Shown: positions 1 through 9,460 of the stretch, one piece after another
Layout of the letters: every line of letters begins with the position of its first letter
How positions within the stretch are numbered: position 1 is the first letter of the stretch
DNA from: Cupriavidus laharis
GTDB lineage: Bacteria > Pseudomonadota > Gammaproteobacteria > Burkholderiales > Burkholderiaceae
Length of the DNA: 64,000 bases
Assembly: GCF_914271435.1 (NCBI RefSeq)
Contig: NZ_CAJZAI010000014.1
Location: 1 to 64,000, forward strand
Direction: 5' to 3'
Notes under the pieces: generated by a model
What the model saw: only the letters and a program-made list of their open reading frames with translations
Databases searched by the model: none
Told to the model about the DNA's origin: nothing
Position numbers and translations under genes: made by a program

Positions 1-199
1 CTGCCAATCTCGAGTGTCATTGCAATCAGGGCAGGCGAAAGTTAACACCGTAGCCTCTTGTTTACAACCACCAGATCTCCACCTCGTCGTCACTTTGTGG
101 GTAATCCTGAGCTTTCAGCGAGGGGTGATCGCATGCCCCAATGACAAAGCCTCAGGGTTTACGGCTGGCGCGACGGCCGACTGAGCCGTTGCGCCGTCA

Positions 200-217
200 C
201 GGACAGGCGGCTGTCCG
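200..217 (-). terminator. Hairpin just after sodC
   Basis: A perfect 7-bp stem (CGGACAG/CTGTCCG) with a 4-base GCGG loop begins four bases beyond the sodC stop codon. No run of T follows it on the minus strand, so it is at best a weak intrinsic terminator or an mRNA-end stabiliser. The rest of bases 1-199 shows no convincing gene. Confidence 0.4.
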
Positions 218-220
218 GGC

Positions 221-757
221 TCAGGACGCCGCCACGACCCCGCAAGCAATCCGGCCGCCGGCGTTGCCGGTCGGCTGCGTCTTGTAGTCGTCCGGATCCT
301 TGTGGACGATCACGGCGCGGCCGATGACACTGTTCGGGCCGGTGCCCACACTCAGGTCAGGCAGCAGGAAACTGGCGCGTGCATTGCCGTTGGCGTCTGC
401 CGTGAGGTTGTTCATGTCGCCAGCGTGGTGGTCCGGCATGGTCATCTGCCCGTGCGGCTTGCCGGCGGGGTTGAAATGGCCGCCCGCGCTCATGGCGTCG
501 GGTGCAGAGCAATCGCCCTTTTCGTGTACGTGGAAGCCATGCGTGGTGTTGGGCGGCAGGCCGGTGACCGATGCCACCATCATCACGCCGCCGGGCTGCT
601 GCGTGAAGGTGACCGTGCCGCCGGTGTTGGTGCCGCTCTTCGGCGCGAGGGTTGCGGTGGCCTTGCCACCGCCGCTGGCCGTCCCTGTGCCGGCGCAGCC
701 CGCCAGGGTCATCGCTACCGCTGCCGTGGCCGCCAGGCCGAAAAGTGCGCGTTTCAT
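221..757 (-). CDS. sodC: Cu/Zn superoxide dismutase, lipoprotein type
   Basis: Dismutates superoxide outside the cytoplasm. The 178-residue product starts with a lipoprotein signal ending in LAGC (Cys21), so it should be anchored in the envelope. Metal ligands typical of the family are visible: His76 and His78 in HGFHVHE, His94 in GGHFNP, further His near 102 and 110, Asp114 and His152. Cys83 and Cys172 can form the conserved disulfide. The ATG at 757 is chosen because GGGAGGG lies just upstream on the minus strand; an in-frame upstream extension is possible but has no ribosome site. It stands alone, downstream of and parallel to the LysR gene, with no sign of co-transcription. Confidence 0.93.
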   Translation of the reverse strand: MKRALFGLAATAAVAMTLAGCAGTGTASGGGKATATLAPKSGTNTGGTVTFTQQPGGVMMVASVTGLPPNTTHGFHVHEKGDCSAPDAMSAGGHFNPAGKPHGQMTMPDHHAGDMNNLTADANGNARASFLLPDLSVGTGPNSVIGRAVIVHKDPDDYKTQPTGNAGGRIACGVVAAS

Positions 758-849
758 CGGAACCCTCCCATTCACGTTATTGCGGAAGAAACAGTATAGG
801 ATGCGACGCTTACTCACGGGCGCTCATTGCGCAACGCGATCGGGCCTGC

Positions 850-1791
850 TCATGCTGCAAGCTGCGTGACAGCGCCTTGCTGCGGCGCAGCGCCAAAGTG
901 CGGATGCCGTCCGAAAACGTCCGCGATCCAGTTGACGAACACCCGCACCTTGGCCGACAGGTGGCGATTCTGCGGGTACATGGCGGAAATCGGCAGCGCT
1001 TCGGTCTGCCAGTCCGTCATGACCTCCACCAGCCGGCCGCTGGCGAGATAGGGCTCCGCCATCGCGCGGGAAAGGCGGGCCAGGCCGTGGCCTGCCAGCG
1101 CGCTTTCCAGGTAGACGTCGCCGTCGTTGGTGGAGATGGCTGACGGAAGCAGGATCTCGCTGTGCTCGCGGCCGCGTGCCAGCGGCCATGGCAGCTCCCG
1201 CCCGGTGCGATTGGACAGGAAGTTCACGGCCCGGTGCTGCGCCAGGTCGGCCAGTTCGTGCGGGGTGCCGAAGCGGTTCAGGTAGATGGGCGATGCATAG
1301 AACGCGAGCTTGAGCTGGCCGATGCGCCGCGCCACCATGGTCTCGTCCACGGTGCCCACGCGCAGGACCACGTCGACGCCTTCCTGCAGCAGGTCGATCG
1401 GCTTGCCGTTGATGGTCAGTTCGATCTTCAGCTCCGGATAGGCCACGAAGAAGTCGTTCAGGTTCGGGATGAGGACAAGCCGTGCGAGCGCCGATGTGGT
1501 GTCGACCGAAAGGGTGCCCTTGGGCGAGTTGTTGTGGCGCGTCAGCGATTGCTCGGCCTCGTCCACATCGGCCAGGATGCGCACGCACCGTTCATAGTAG
1601 GCCGCGCCGTCGCTGGTCACGCTGATGCGGCGGGTGGTCCGGTGCAGCAGCTTGACGCCGAGGTGAGTTTCCAGATTCTGGATCAGGCGGGTAAGGGTGG
1701 CCTTGGGCAGGTCGAGCGAGTCGGCGGCACGCGCGAAGCTGCCCATGTCGACCACCCGGGTGAAGGCCTGCATTGAGACGAGACGATCCAT
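850..1791 (-). CDS. LysR-family transcriptional regulator
   Basis: A 313-residue LysR-type regulator. The N-terminal winged helix (about residues 1-60, with MQAFTRVVDMGSFARAA and a TLTRLIQNLE recognition helix) is followed by the two-lobed effector-binding domain. It belongs to the CrgA/AaeR-like branch judging from the MDRLVSMQAF start. The ATG at 1791 gives the normal family length; reading further upstream adds about 64 low-complexity residues. It is divergent from the hydrolase-like gene and the RND efflux operon, and a perfect palindrome with a T-N11-A core lies in the gap. It is therefore the likely regulator of that operon, much as MexT controls MexEF-OprN; this is inferred from position. 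Ligand unknown. Confidence 0.9.
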   Translation of the reverse strand: MDRLVSMQAFTRVVDMGSFARAADSLDLPKATLTRLIQNLETHLGVKLLHRTTRRISVTSDGAAYYERCVRILADVDEAEQSLTRHNNSPKGTLSVDTTSALARLVLIPNLNDFFVAYPELKIELTINGKPIDLLQEGVDVVLRVGTVDETMVARRIGQLKLAFYASPIYLNRFGTPHELADLAQHRAVNFLSNRTGRELPWPLARGREHSEILLPSAISTNDGDVYLESALAGHGLARLSRAMAEPYLASGRLVEVMTDWQTEALPISAMYPQNRHLSAKVRVFVNWIADVFGRHPHFGAAPQQGAVTQLAA

Positions 1792-2017
1792 GATGAGCTT
1801 CCGACGAATGTTTCCTGATGCTCGCCGAACGAGGCGACCTGACTGGCTGTATGGGGACTGGCTGCCGGGGATGTGAGGGTCGGGCGCCGTGCGTGGCCTC
1901 CCGAACCCTGGACCGGGCGCTGGCCGGCTGGGCCCGAGAAGCGGTGCGCAGCCGCGAGAGCGGGAGTGAATCACATTTCCCAAGACCTTGTCATGCGTGG
2001 GGTCTCAGCGTGCCGAT

Positions 2018-2035
2018 TATTCCAAACGCGGAATA
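2018..2035. promoter_or_regulatory. Palindromic LysR-type operator candidate
   Basis: TATTCC-N6-GGAATA is a perfect 6+6 inverted repeat. It contains a T-N11-A spacing (2021 to 2033) as in LysR boxes. It lies in the 310-base gap (1792-2101) between the LysR gene and the divergent hydrolase/efflux operon, about 65 bases before the hydrolase start. No other clear signal was seen in the gap. Confidence 0.5.
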
Positions 2036-2101
2036 GTGCGTTGGCAATCTCTCGCTTTATCCCATCGGCGTCAATCACCATAATCCGTCGCATCGCAACA
2101 C

Positions 2102-3058
2102 ATGATAGGCGTGCCAACGAGTTTCGGCACGCCCGCCACGGTGCCCATGCCACAGTCGCCAAGCCAACGCTCACCCGCCGCCCCTTCCGCCAACGGCAAC
2201 GGGCAGGCGCGCGTCACGGAACACAAGGTGGCAAGCGGCGAGCGCGAGATCTCGGTGTGCATCTGCTACCCGCCCGGTTATCCCGCGCCGGCCGCCGAGG
2301 GCGGTGCGCCGCTGCCGTGGCTGATGTACCTGCACGCGGGCGGATTCGTGGACGGCGGGCTGGAAAGGGCGCGGCAACTCGTCCAGTCGCTGGCGGTTTC
2401 GGTACCGGCAGTTGTGGTGACGCCGGCGTATTCGCTGGCGCCGGATCACCCGTTCCCGGCCGCGCCGGAAGACGCGTACAGCACCGTGGAATGGGTGTTG
2501 CGCCATGCGCGCCGGCTGAAGGTGGACAAGGGCCGCTTTGCACTAGTCGGCGAAGAAGCGGGCGGCAACCTGGCGATTGCGCTGTCGCAGATGCTGCGCG
2601 ACCGCTGCACGGCGCAGCCGCGCGGACAATGGCTGATCCGGCCGGTGACGGACCCGTGCCTGCAGCATGCCTCTTGCGCGGGCCCGGGTGGCGGGCAGGT
2701 GCCGCTGGAAACCCTGCGGCGGCTGGCCTGCAACTATCGCGAATACCTGCCGACGCCGGCAGCCAGCGTGCATCCGTATGCCGCGCCGGCGCTGGCTTCG
2801 CGCCTGGCGGGGCTGCCACCCACGCTGGTGCAGGTGGCGGAAGTCGATGCGCTGCGCGCGGAAGGCGAAGCCTTTGCGGGGCGCCTTGCCAAGGCCGGCG
2901 TCCCGGCCGAGGCCATGATCATGCCCGGCGCCTGTGGCGACGGCGTAGAAGAGACCCATGACGATTGTCAGTCGTGGGTCGACGAAGGTGCGCGGTTCCT
3001 GCGGCGATGTCTGGCCGCGGCCGACGACACCTCATCCCGGCGCGAAAGCCGGCCCTGA
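2102..3058 (+). CDS. Alpha/beta-hydrolase-fold protein lacking the nucleophile
   Basis: 318 residues with the layout of the hormone-sensitive-lipase (HSL) esterase family. The oxyanion motif HGGG appears as HAGG (78-81) and the core YSLAPDHPFPA segment is kept. The nucleophile elbow, normally GDSAGG, reads GEEAGG (150-155), so the catalytic Ser is Glu152. The acid residue survives as Asp249 in EVDALRAEG, while the usual HGF-type catalytic His near 280 is not apparent. It therefore looks like a non-catalytic relative with a binding or regulatory role. The start is uncertain because no ribosome site is visible; ATG 2147 is an alternative. It lies 203 bases ahead of the RND adaptor gene in the same direction and is probably co-transcribed with it. 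Confidence 0.75.
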   Translation: MIGVPTSFGTPATVPMPQSPSQRSPAAPSANGNGQARVTEHKVASGEREISVCICYPPGYPAPAAEGGAPLPWLMYLHAGGFVDGGLERARQLVQSLAVSVPAVVVTPAYSLAPDHPFPAAPEDAYSTVEWVLRHARRLKVDKGRFALVGEEAGGNLAIALSQMLRDRCTAQPRGQWLIRPVTDPCLQHASCAGPGGGQVPLETLRRLACNYREYLPTPAASVHPYAAPALASRLAGLPPTLVQVAEVDALRAEGEAFAGRLAKAGVPAEAMIMPGACGDGVEETHDDCQSWVDEGARFLRRCLAAADDTSSRRESRP

Positions 3059-3261
3059 AGTTGACCCGGAACGGGCCTGCCGGCTGAGGCCTTCCGGGAA
3101 ACCGCCAGCCGGTACTGATGCCGCCAAGACGGACTGCGCGGCATCCGGCAAACAGTCTTGCTGACCTGTCCGAACCATTCCGGACCGCTTCGCGCGGCCC
3201 GGCGGCGGCGTTCGCGCTTTTGTTTTTCCAGTTGAAGAAAGCCAGCAACAGGAGTGAAGAA

Positions 3262-4494
3262 ATGAATACCCAGAATCGACGCACGTTGATCGCGATTGCC
3301 ATCGTGGTCGTACTCGGCGCCGGCGTAGCCACCTCCATGCTGCGGCCGTGGCATGGCGGCGAGGCGCATGCCAATACGCCGCCGCCGGCCCCGACCATCG
3401 AGGTGGCCAGCGTGGTCGGCAAGACCATCACCGAATGGGACGAGTTCTCCGGCCGCATCGAAGCGGTTGACCGCGTGGAAATCCGCCCGCGCGTCTCCGG
3501 CACGATCGAAACGGTGCATTTCCGCGAAGGCTCGATCGTCAAGAAGGGCGATCCGCTGTTCACCATCGACCCGCGTCCATACGCCGCCGAAGTGGCAAAA
3601 GCCGAAGCGGCACTAGCCGCGGCACAGGTACGCGCTTCGCACGCGCAGACGGAAAAGGCTCGTGCCCAGCGCCTGCTGGACGACAACGCCATCTCGAAGC
3701 GCGAGTTCGACGAGCGCATCAACGCGGCCAGCGAAATGTCGGCCGACGTGCGCGGCGCGCAGGCGGCGCTGGAGGTGGCGAAGCTGAACCTGAGCTATAC
3801 GCGCATCGTTGCGCCGGTCTCGGGCAAGGTATCGCGTGCGGAAATCACGGTCGGCAACCTCGTGGCGGCGGGCGCCGCGTCGCCGCCGCTGACGTCGGTG
3901 GTATCGGTCTCGCCGGTGTACGCGAGCTTCGACGTCGACGAGCAAAGCTACCTGCGCTACACGGCGCCGGGCGCCAGCGGCGGAAAGAATGGCCTGCCGG
4001 TGTTCCTGGGCCTGGCCAACGAAGACGGCACTCCCCACGAGGGCAAGATCCACTCGATCGACAACCGGCTCGATACGCGCAGCGGCACCATCCGCGTGCG
4101 CGCCGTGTTCGACAACGAGGATGGCCGGCTGCTGCCGGGCCTGTATGCGAAGGTCAAGCTCGGTGGCGGCGCGCCGCACGATGCCGTGCTGATCAACGAC
4201 CGCGCCATCGGCACCGACCAGGGCAAGAAGTTCGTGCTGGTGGTCGACAAGGCCAACAAGCTGACCTACCGCGAGGTCGACCTTGGGCCGACTTATGAGG
4301 GGCTGCGCGTGATCCGCAAGGGCCTGAAGCCGGGCGAGAGCATTGTCGTGAACGGGCTGCAGCGTGTGCGTCCGGGCGATACGGTGGCGCCGAAGCCCGT
4401 CTCGATGGCGTTCCGCAGCGAACTGGAGCCGAGGTCATCCGCACCGGACCGCAAGCAGGCGTCCGCCGAGGCGGAAGGCAAGCCGGTGAGCTAA
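3262..4494 (+). CDS. RND efflux periplasmic adaptor (MexE-like)
   Basis: 410-residue membrane-fusion protein joining the inner-membrane pump to the outer-membrane channel. It has an N-terminal membrane anchor (about residues 8-26), a lipoyl half-motif VSGTIETVHFREGSIVKKGD, an alpha-hairpin rich in Ala, Glu and Lys (about 110-180) and a second half-motif IVAPVSGKVSRAEITVGNLV. The C-terminal beta-barrel and membrane-proximal domains follow. ATG 3262 follows AGGAG at a good distance and replaces a longer reading with an implausible 48-residue leader. First of three pump genes; its length and layout match MexE/BpeE adaptors. The substrate cannot be read from the sequence. Confidence 0.93.
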   Translation: MNTQNRRTLIAIAIVVVLGAGVATSMLRPWHGGEAHANTPPPAPTIEVASVVGKTITEWDEFSGRIEAVDRVEIRPRVSGTIETVHFREGSIVKKGDPLFTIDPRPYAAEVAKAEAALAAAQVRASHAQTEKARAQRLLDDNAISKREFDERINAASEMSADVRGAQAALEVAKLNLSYTRIVAPVSGKVSRAEITVGNLVAAGAASPPLTSVVSVSPVYASFDVDEQSYLRYTAPGASGGKNGLPVFLGLANEDGTPHEGKIHSIDNRLDTRSGTIRVRAVFDNEDGRLLPGLYAKVKLGGGAPHDAVLINDRAIGTDQGKKFVLVVDKANKLTYREVDLGPTYEGLRVIRKGLKPGESIVVNGLQRVRPGDTVAPKPVSMAFRSELEPRSSAPDRKQASAEAEGKPVS

Positions 4495-4612
4495 GCAGGC
4501 CGGGAAGCCCCGCTACAGACAGTCGATCGCATTTGCTTCCCCTGATGTGCATGGCGCCCGCCACGGCGGGCCGCCAGGGGGGCTTTCATGCCGAAACAGG
4601 CCGAGAACCAAG

Positions 4613-7600
4613 ATGAATCTCTCGAAATTCTTTATCGACCGCCCGATCTTCGCGGGCGTGCTGTCGGTGCTGATCTTCCTGATCGGCGCCATCTCGATGT
4701 TCAAGCTGCCGATCTCGGAGTACCCGGAAGTGGTGCCGCCGTCGGTCGTGGTGCGCGCGCAGTTCCCGGGCGCCAACCCGAAGGTGATCGCCGAGACCGT
4801 AGCCACGCCGCTGGAAGAACAGATCAACGGCGTCGAGGACATGCTGTACATGAACTCGCAGGCCAACAGTGACGGCACGCTCACGCTGACGGTGACCTTC
4901 AAGCTGGGCACCGACCCGGACAAGGCCCAGCAGCTCGTGCAGAACCGCGTGTCGCAGGCGGAGCCGCGACTGCCGGAGGACGTGCGCCGCCTGGGCATCA
5001 CGACAGTCAAAAGCTCGCCCGACCTGACCATGGTGGTCCACCTGGTCTCGCCGAACGACCGCTATGACATGACGTACCTGCGCAACTACGCGCTGATCAA
5101 CGTGAAGGACCGCCTGGCGCGGATCCAGGGCGTGGGCCAGGTGCAGATGTTCGGCTCGGGCGACTACTCGATGCGAGTCTGGCTGAACCCGGAAAAGATC
5201 GCGGAACGCAACCTGTCAGCCTCCGACGTGGTCAAGGCCATCCGCGAGCAGAACGTGCAGGTGGCGGCCGGCGTGATCGGCCAGTCGCCGACGCTGCCCG
5301 GTACCGACCTGCAGTTGTCGGTGAACGCACAGGGCCGCCTGCAGACCGTGGAAGAGTTTGGCGACATCATCGTCAAGACCTCGCCCGACGGGGTGGTTAC
5401 ATACCTGAAGGACATCGCGCGCATCGAACTCGGTGCGTCGGAATACGCGCTGCGTTCGCTGCTGGACAACAAGTCCGCGGTTGCGATCCCAATCTTCCAG
5501 GCGCCCGGCTCGAACGCGATCCAGATCTCGAACGACGTGCGCAAGACCATGGCCGAGCTGAAGCAGAACATGCCGGAAGGCGTGGACTACAGCATCGTCT
5601 ATGATCCGACGCAGTTCGTGCGCCACAGCATCGAGGCCGTGGTCCACACGCTGTTCGAGGCGATTGCGCTGGTGGTGCTGGTGGTGATCCTGTTCCTGCA
5701 GACGTGGCGTGCATCGATCATCCCGCTGCTGGCGGTGCCGGTGTCGATCGTCGGGACGTTCGGCCTGATGCACGCGTTCGGCTTCTCGATCAACGCGCTG
5801 AGCCTGTTCGGGCTGGTGCTGGCGATCGGTATCGTCGTGGACGACGCGATCGTGGTGGTGGAGAACGTCGAGCGGAACATCGAGGAAGGGTTGTCGCCAA
5901 AGGAGGCCACCTACAAGGCCATGCGTGAAGTCAGCGGCCCGATCATCGCCATCGCGCTGACGCTGATCGCCGTGTTCGTGCCCCTGGCGTTCATGACCGG
6001 CCTGACCGGTCAGTTCTACAAGCAGTTCGCGCTGACGATCTCGATCTCGACCATCATCTCGGCCTTCAATTCGCTGACGCTGTCGCCGGCGTTGTCCGCG
6101 CTGCTGCTGCGGGGGCATGACGCGCCCAAAGACTGGCTCACGCGCGGCATGGACAAGGTGTTCGGCGGCTTCTTCGCGCGCTTCAACCGTTTCTTCGGCC
6201 GCAGCTCCGACAACTATGGCCGTGGCGTGAAGGGCGTGATCCGCCGCAAGGGCTCCGTCTTCGGCGTCTATGCCTTGATGCTGCTGGCCACGTGGGGCAT
6301 CTTCCAGATGGTGCCGAAGGGCTTCGTGCCGGCGCAGGACAAGCAGTACCTGGTGAGCTTTGCCAAGCTGCCTGACGGCGCCACGCTCGATCGTACCGAG
6401 GACGTGATCCGCCGCATGTCGGAGATCGCGCTCAAGCATCCGGGCGTGGAGTCGGCCGTGGCGTTCCCGGGCCTGTCGATCAATGGCTTCACGAACAGCC
6501 CGAGCGCCGGCATCGTGTTTGTGACGCTGGATCCGTTCGAGAAGCGCAAGGGCAAGGCGCTGTCCGGCGGTGCGATTGCCGCGGACCTGAATAAGCAGTA
6601 TGGCTCGATTCAGGATGCATTCATCGCGGTGTTCCCGCCCCCGCCGGTGCAGGGCCTCGGCACGATCGGCGGGTTCAAGATGATGATCGAGGACCGCGCC
6701 GCACTCGGCTATGACGCGTTGTTCGATGCCACCAACGCGTTCATGGCCAAGGCGCGCGCCACGCCCGAGCTGGCCGGCATCTTCAGCAACTACCAGGTGA
6801 ACGTGCCGCAGCTCGACGTGCAGCTCGACCGTACCAAGGCCAAGCAGCTCGGCGTGCCCGTGACCGATGTGTTCGAGACACTGCAGACCTACCTTGGCTC
6901 GGCCTACGTGAACGACTTCAACAAGTTCGGCCGCACGTACCAGGTCAAGGTGCAGGCCGACGCGCAGTTCCGCCAGCATGCCGAAGACATCCTGCAGCTC
7001 AAGGCGCGCAGCACCAGCGGCGAGATGGTGCCGCTGTCGTCGCTGGTGAAGGTGAAGCAGAGCTTCGGCCCGGACAGCGTGAGCCGCTACAACGGCTTTA
7101 CCGCCGCCGACATGAACGGCGGTCCGTCGCCGGGCTTCTCGTCGGGCCAGGCGCAGGCCGCTGCCGAGCGGATTGCCGCCGAGACGCTGCCGAAGGGCAT
7201 CGGCTTCGAATGGACCGAGCTGACCTACCAGGACATCCTGGCCGGCAACGCGGGCGTGTGGATCTTCCCGCTGTGCGTGCTGCTCGTGTTCCTGGTGCTG
7301 GCCGCCCAGTACGAGAGCCTGACGCTGCCGCTGGCCGTGATCCTGATCGTGCCGATGAGCCTGCTGGCCGCGATGACGGGCGTGTGGCTCACGCGTGGGG
7401 ACAACAACATCTTCACGCAGATCGGCTTCATCGTGCTGGTCGGGTTGTCGGCGAAGAACGCGATCCTGATCGTGGAGTTCGCACGCGAGCTCGAGCACCA
7501 CGGGCGCACGGTGGTGCAGGCCGCGATCGAAGCCAGCCGCCTGCGGCTGCGCCCGATCCTGATGACCTCGTTCGCGTTCATCATGGGTGTGGTGCCGCTG

Positions 7601-7804
7601 GTGGCGTCGACCGGCGCCGGTGCTGAGATGCGCCATGCCATGGGCGTGGCGGTGTTCGCCGGGATGCTTGGCGTGACCTTCTTCGGGCTGTTCCTGACGC
7701 CGGTGTTCTATGTGGCGCTGCGCCTGCTGGCCACGCGCAAGCAGCGTCGCGAGGCCTTGGCGAATGGCGCATCGGGCTCGCACGCCGTGCCGTCCGCAGA
7801 GTGA
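4613..7804 (+). CDS. RND efflux inner-membrane transporter (MexF-like)
   Basis: 1063-residue proton-driven drug efflux pump of the HAE-1 family, about the length of MexF. It begins with the classic FFIDRPIFA and has 12 predicted membrane helices in two repeats, each with a large periplasmic loop. Transmembrane segment 4 carries the paired Asp of the proton relay in VDDAIVVVEN. The TM segment containing GFIVLVGLSAKNAILIVEFA is equally typical. ATG 4613 is chosen by alignment with the family start. Its stop overlaps the next start (TGATG at 7802-7806), so pump and channel are translationally coupled. It exports small toxic molecules, probably chloramphenicol/quinolone-type compounds if it behaves like MexF, but this is not shown by the sequence. 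Confidence 0.95.
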   Translation: MNLSKFFIDRPIFAGVLSVLIFLIGAISMFKLPISEYPEVVPPSVVVRAQFPGANPKVIAETVATPLEEQINGVEDMLYMNSQANSDGTLTLTVTFKLGTDPDKAQQLVQNRVSQAEPRLPEDVRRLGITTVKSSPDLTMVVHLVSPNDRYDMTYLRNYALINVKDRLARIQGVGQVQMFGSGDYSMRVWLNPEKIAERNLSASDVVKAIREQNVQVAAGVIGQSPTLPGTDLQLSVNAQGRLQTVEEFGDIIVKTSPDGVVTYLKDIARIELGASEYALRSLLDNKSAVAIPIFQAPGSNAIQISNDVRKTMAELKQNMPEGVDYSIVYDPTQFVRHSIEAVVHTLFEAIALVVLVVILFLQTWRASIIPLLAVPVSIVGTFGLMHAFGFSINALSLFGLVLAIGIVVDDAIVVVENVERNIEEGLSPKEATYKAMREVSGPIIAIALTLIAVFVPLAFMTGLTGQFYKQFALTISISTIISAFNSLTLSPALSALLLRGHDAPKDWLTRGMDKVFGGFFARFNRFFGRSSDNYGRGVKGVIRRKGSVFGVYALMLLATWGIFQMVPKGFVPAQDKQYLVSFAKLPDGATLDRTEDVIRRMSEIALKHPGVESAVAFPGLSINGFTNSPSAGIVFVTLDPFEKRKGKALSGGAIAADLNKQYGSIQDAFIAVFPPPPVQGLGTIGGFKMMIEDRAALGYDALFDATNAFMAKARATPELAGIFSNYQVNVPQLDVQLDRTKAKQLGVPVTDVFETLQTYLGSAYVNDFNKFGRTYQVKVQADAQFRQHAEDILQLKARSTSGEMVPLSSLVKVKQSFGPDSVSRYNGFTAADMNGGPSPGFSSGQAQAAAERIAAETLPKGIGFEWTELTYQDILAGNAGVWIFPLCVLLVFLVLAAQYESLTLPLAVILIVPMSLLAAMTGVWLTRGDNNIFTQIGFIVLVGLSAKNAILIVEFARELEHHGRTVVQAAIEASRLRLRPILMTSFAFIMGVVPLVASTGAGAEMRHAMGVAVFAGMLGVTFFGLFLTPVFYVALRLLATRKQRREALANGASGSHAVPSAE

Positions 7805-9339
7805 TGGTGACCGATATGAATAATGTGATGACGCAATACCTGCCGAGGCTCGCAACGCTGGCTGCCGCGCTGGTGCTCGCCGGCTGCTCGCTGGCGCCGG
7901 CCTACAAGGTGCCGGAGACACCGACCGCCGCGACGTTCAAGGAAGCCGATGCCGCTGCCGCCGAGGGCGCGCAATGGAAAACCGCCAAACCGGCCGAAGG
8001 CCAGCAGCGTGGCGACTGGTGGAAGATCTTCGGCGATGCCGAGCTGGACCGGCTGATCGAAGCGGCCAACACCTATAACCAGGATCTGGCTGCCGCGGCA
8101 GCGCGCCTGAAGCAGGCGCGCGCGTTCACCGGCGCGACGGAAGCGGACCTGTATCCGCAACTGAGCGTAGGCCTCGATCCGACGCGTTCGCAGCCGTCGG
8201 CGGCGTCGCAGGGCCTGCCGGACGGCACGCGCGTGGCGCCGCAGACCGTGCTCAAGGCGCGCGCGTTCGCCAGCTACGAGCTCGACCTGTTCGGGCGCGT
8301 GGCCAGCAGTGTCAATACGGCGCGCGCCGAAGAGCAGGGCGCCGAGGACCTGTACCGCTCGGTGCAGCTCGCGCTGCAGGCCGATACGGCGCAGGCGTAC
8401 TTTGCCCTGCGTACGCTCGACAGCGAGCGCGAACTGCTCAACGCCACGATCAGGCTGCGTGAAGACGGGCTGACGCTGCTGCGCAAGCGCTATGAAGCTG
8501 GCGAGACGACCGACTTCGACCCGGCCCGCGCCGAAGCCGAACTCGGCACCGCGCGCGCCGACCTGGCCGGCATCGAGCGCCGCCGCGCCAACCAGGAGCA
8601 TGCGCTGGCCGTGCTGACCGGCGTATCGCCTTCGCAGTTCGGCCTGGCCGCGAAGCCGTTCGATACGGCGCCGGTAGCAGTGCCTGCGGGCCTGCCTTCG
8701 GAGCTGCTCGAACGCCGCCCCGACATCGCGGCGGCGGAGCGGCAGATGGCGGCGGCCAATGCGCGGATCGGCATCGCGAAGGCAGCGTTCTTCCCGCGCA
8801 TTTCGCTGACGGCGTTGTTCGGCTTTGAGTCGGCGGACCTGTCGAACCTGTTCCGGTGGTCTTCGCGCACGTGGATGCTCGGCCCGCTCGTCGGCACGAC
8901 GATCGCGCAGACCGTGTTCGACGGCGGCCGCAACAGCTCGAACCTGGCCGGCGCCCGTGCCGCGCACGAGGAGAGCGTGGCGCGCTACCGGCAGACCGTG
9001 CTGGTGGCATTCCGCGAGGTCGAGGACAGCCTGGCCGATGTGCGCTGGCTCAGCCAGCAAGCTACGGCGCTCGACGGCGCCCTGGCCGGGGCAAGGCGGG
9101 CCCAGCGCATCTCGCGCAGCCGGTACGATGCCGGCGCGGTGGACTACCTGACCGTGATCGATGCCGACCGGACAGTGCTGCAATCGCAACGCGATGCCAA
9201 CGCGGTGGCCGGGTTGCGGGCTGCGGCGACGGTGGCGCTGGTGCGCAGCCTGGGCGGCGGCTGGGGGCCAGTGCCGGAGGCGGTGGCGGCCGGTTCCGGA
9301 ACACCCCCGCCGGACAGGGCGCAGAGCGGGCAACTGTAG
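7804..9339 (+). CDS. Outer-membrane efflux channel, NodT/OprN type
   Basis: 511-residue TolC-like channel completing the tripartite pump. A lipoprotein signal ends in LVLAGCSLAP, so the N-terminus should be lipidated. Two long alpha-helical repeats follow, with the family signature YELDLFGRVASSV and the C-terminal VDYLTVIDADRTVLQSQRD helix. Start choice: the ATG at 7804 overlaps the pump stop codon, while ATG 7816 is an alternative that leaves the signal intact. The tail after residue 490 is proline- and glycine-rich and probably disordered. No terminator hairpin was recognised before the toxin-antitoxin genes. Confidence 0.93.
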   Translation: MVTDMNNVMTQYLPRLATLAAALVLAGCSLAPAYKVPETPTAATFKEADAAAAEGAQWKTAKPAEGQQRGDWWKIFGDAELDRLIEAANTYNQDLAAAAARLKQARAFTGATEADLYPQLSVGLDPTRSQPSAASQGLPDGTRVAPQTVLKARAFASYELDLFGRVASSVNTARAEEQGAEDLYRSVQLALQADTAQAYFALRTLDSERELLNATIRLREDGLTLLRKRYEAGETTDFDPARAEAELGTARADLAGIERRRANQEHALAVLTGVSPSQFGLAAKPFDTAPVAVPAGLPSELLERRPDIAAAERQMAAANARIGIAKAAFFPRISLTALFGFESADLSNLFRWSSRTWMLGPLVGTTIAQTVFDGGRNSSNLAGARAAHEESVARYRQTVLVAFREVEDSLADVRWLSQQATALDGALAGARRAQRISRSRYDAGAVDYLTVIDADRTVLQSQRDANAVAGLRAAATVALVRSLGGGWGPVPEAVAAGSGTPPPDRAQSGQL

Positions 9340-9406
9340 CCGGAGTGCGGTGGACGCCGCTCGCTACGCCGCCAGCCAGGCGATGTCTGGAGAGGTATCG
9401 TCGCAT

Positions 9407-9426
9407 GTAGTAACATCTCTACGTAG
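9407..9426. promoter_or_regulatory. Candidate operator of the toxin-antitoxin pair
   Basis: GTAG-N8-CTACGTAG forms an inverted repeat plus a central CTACGTAG palindrome. A direct copy (GTAGTAAC at 9407 and GTAGCAAC at 9423) lies 16 bases apart. The element sits 35-54 bases before the antitoxin GTG start, where Phd-type antitoxins usually bind to repress their own operon. Confidence 0.4.
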
Positions 9427-9460
9427 CAACGTTCAGATATCGTTTTGCGCAGGAGGCAAC

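Noticed and set aside
5216-7921. 901-codon open frame on the minus strand across the RND pump gene
   Set aside because: It mirrors the pump gene in a GC-rich genome. Its protein is dominated by Arg, His, Gln and Ala, has no domains and has no ribosome site, while the plus-strand gene is a clear pump.
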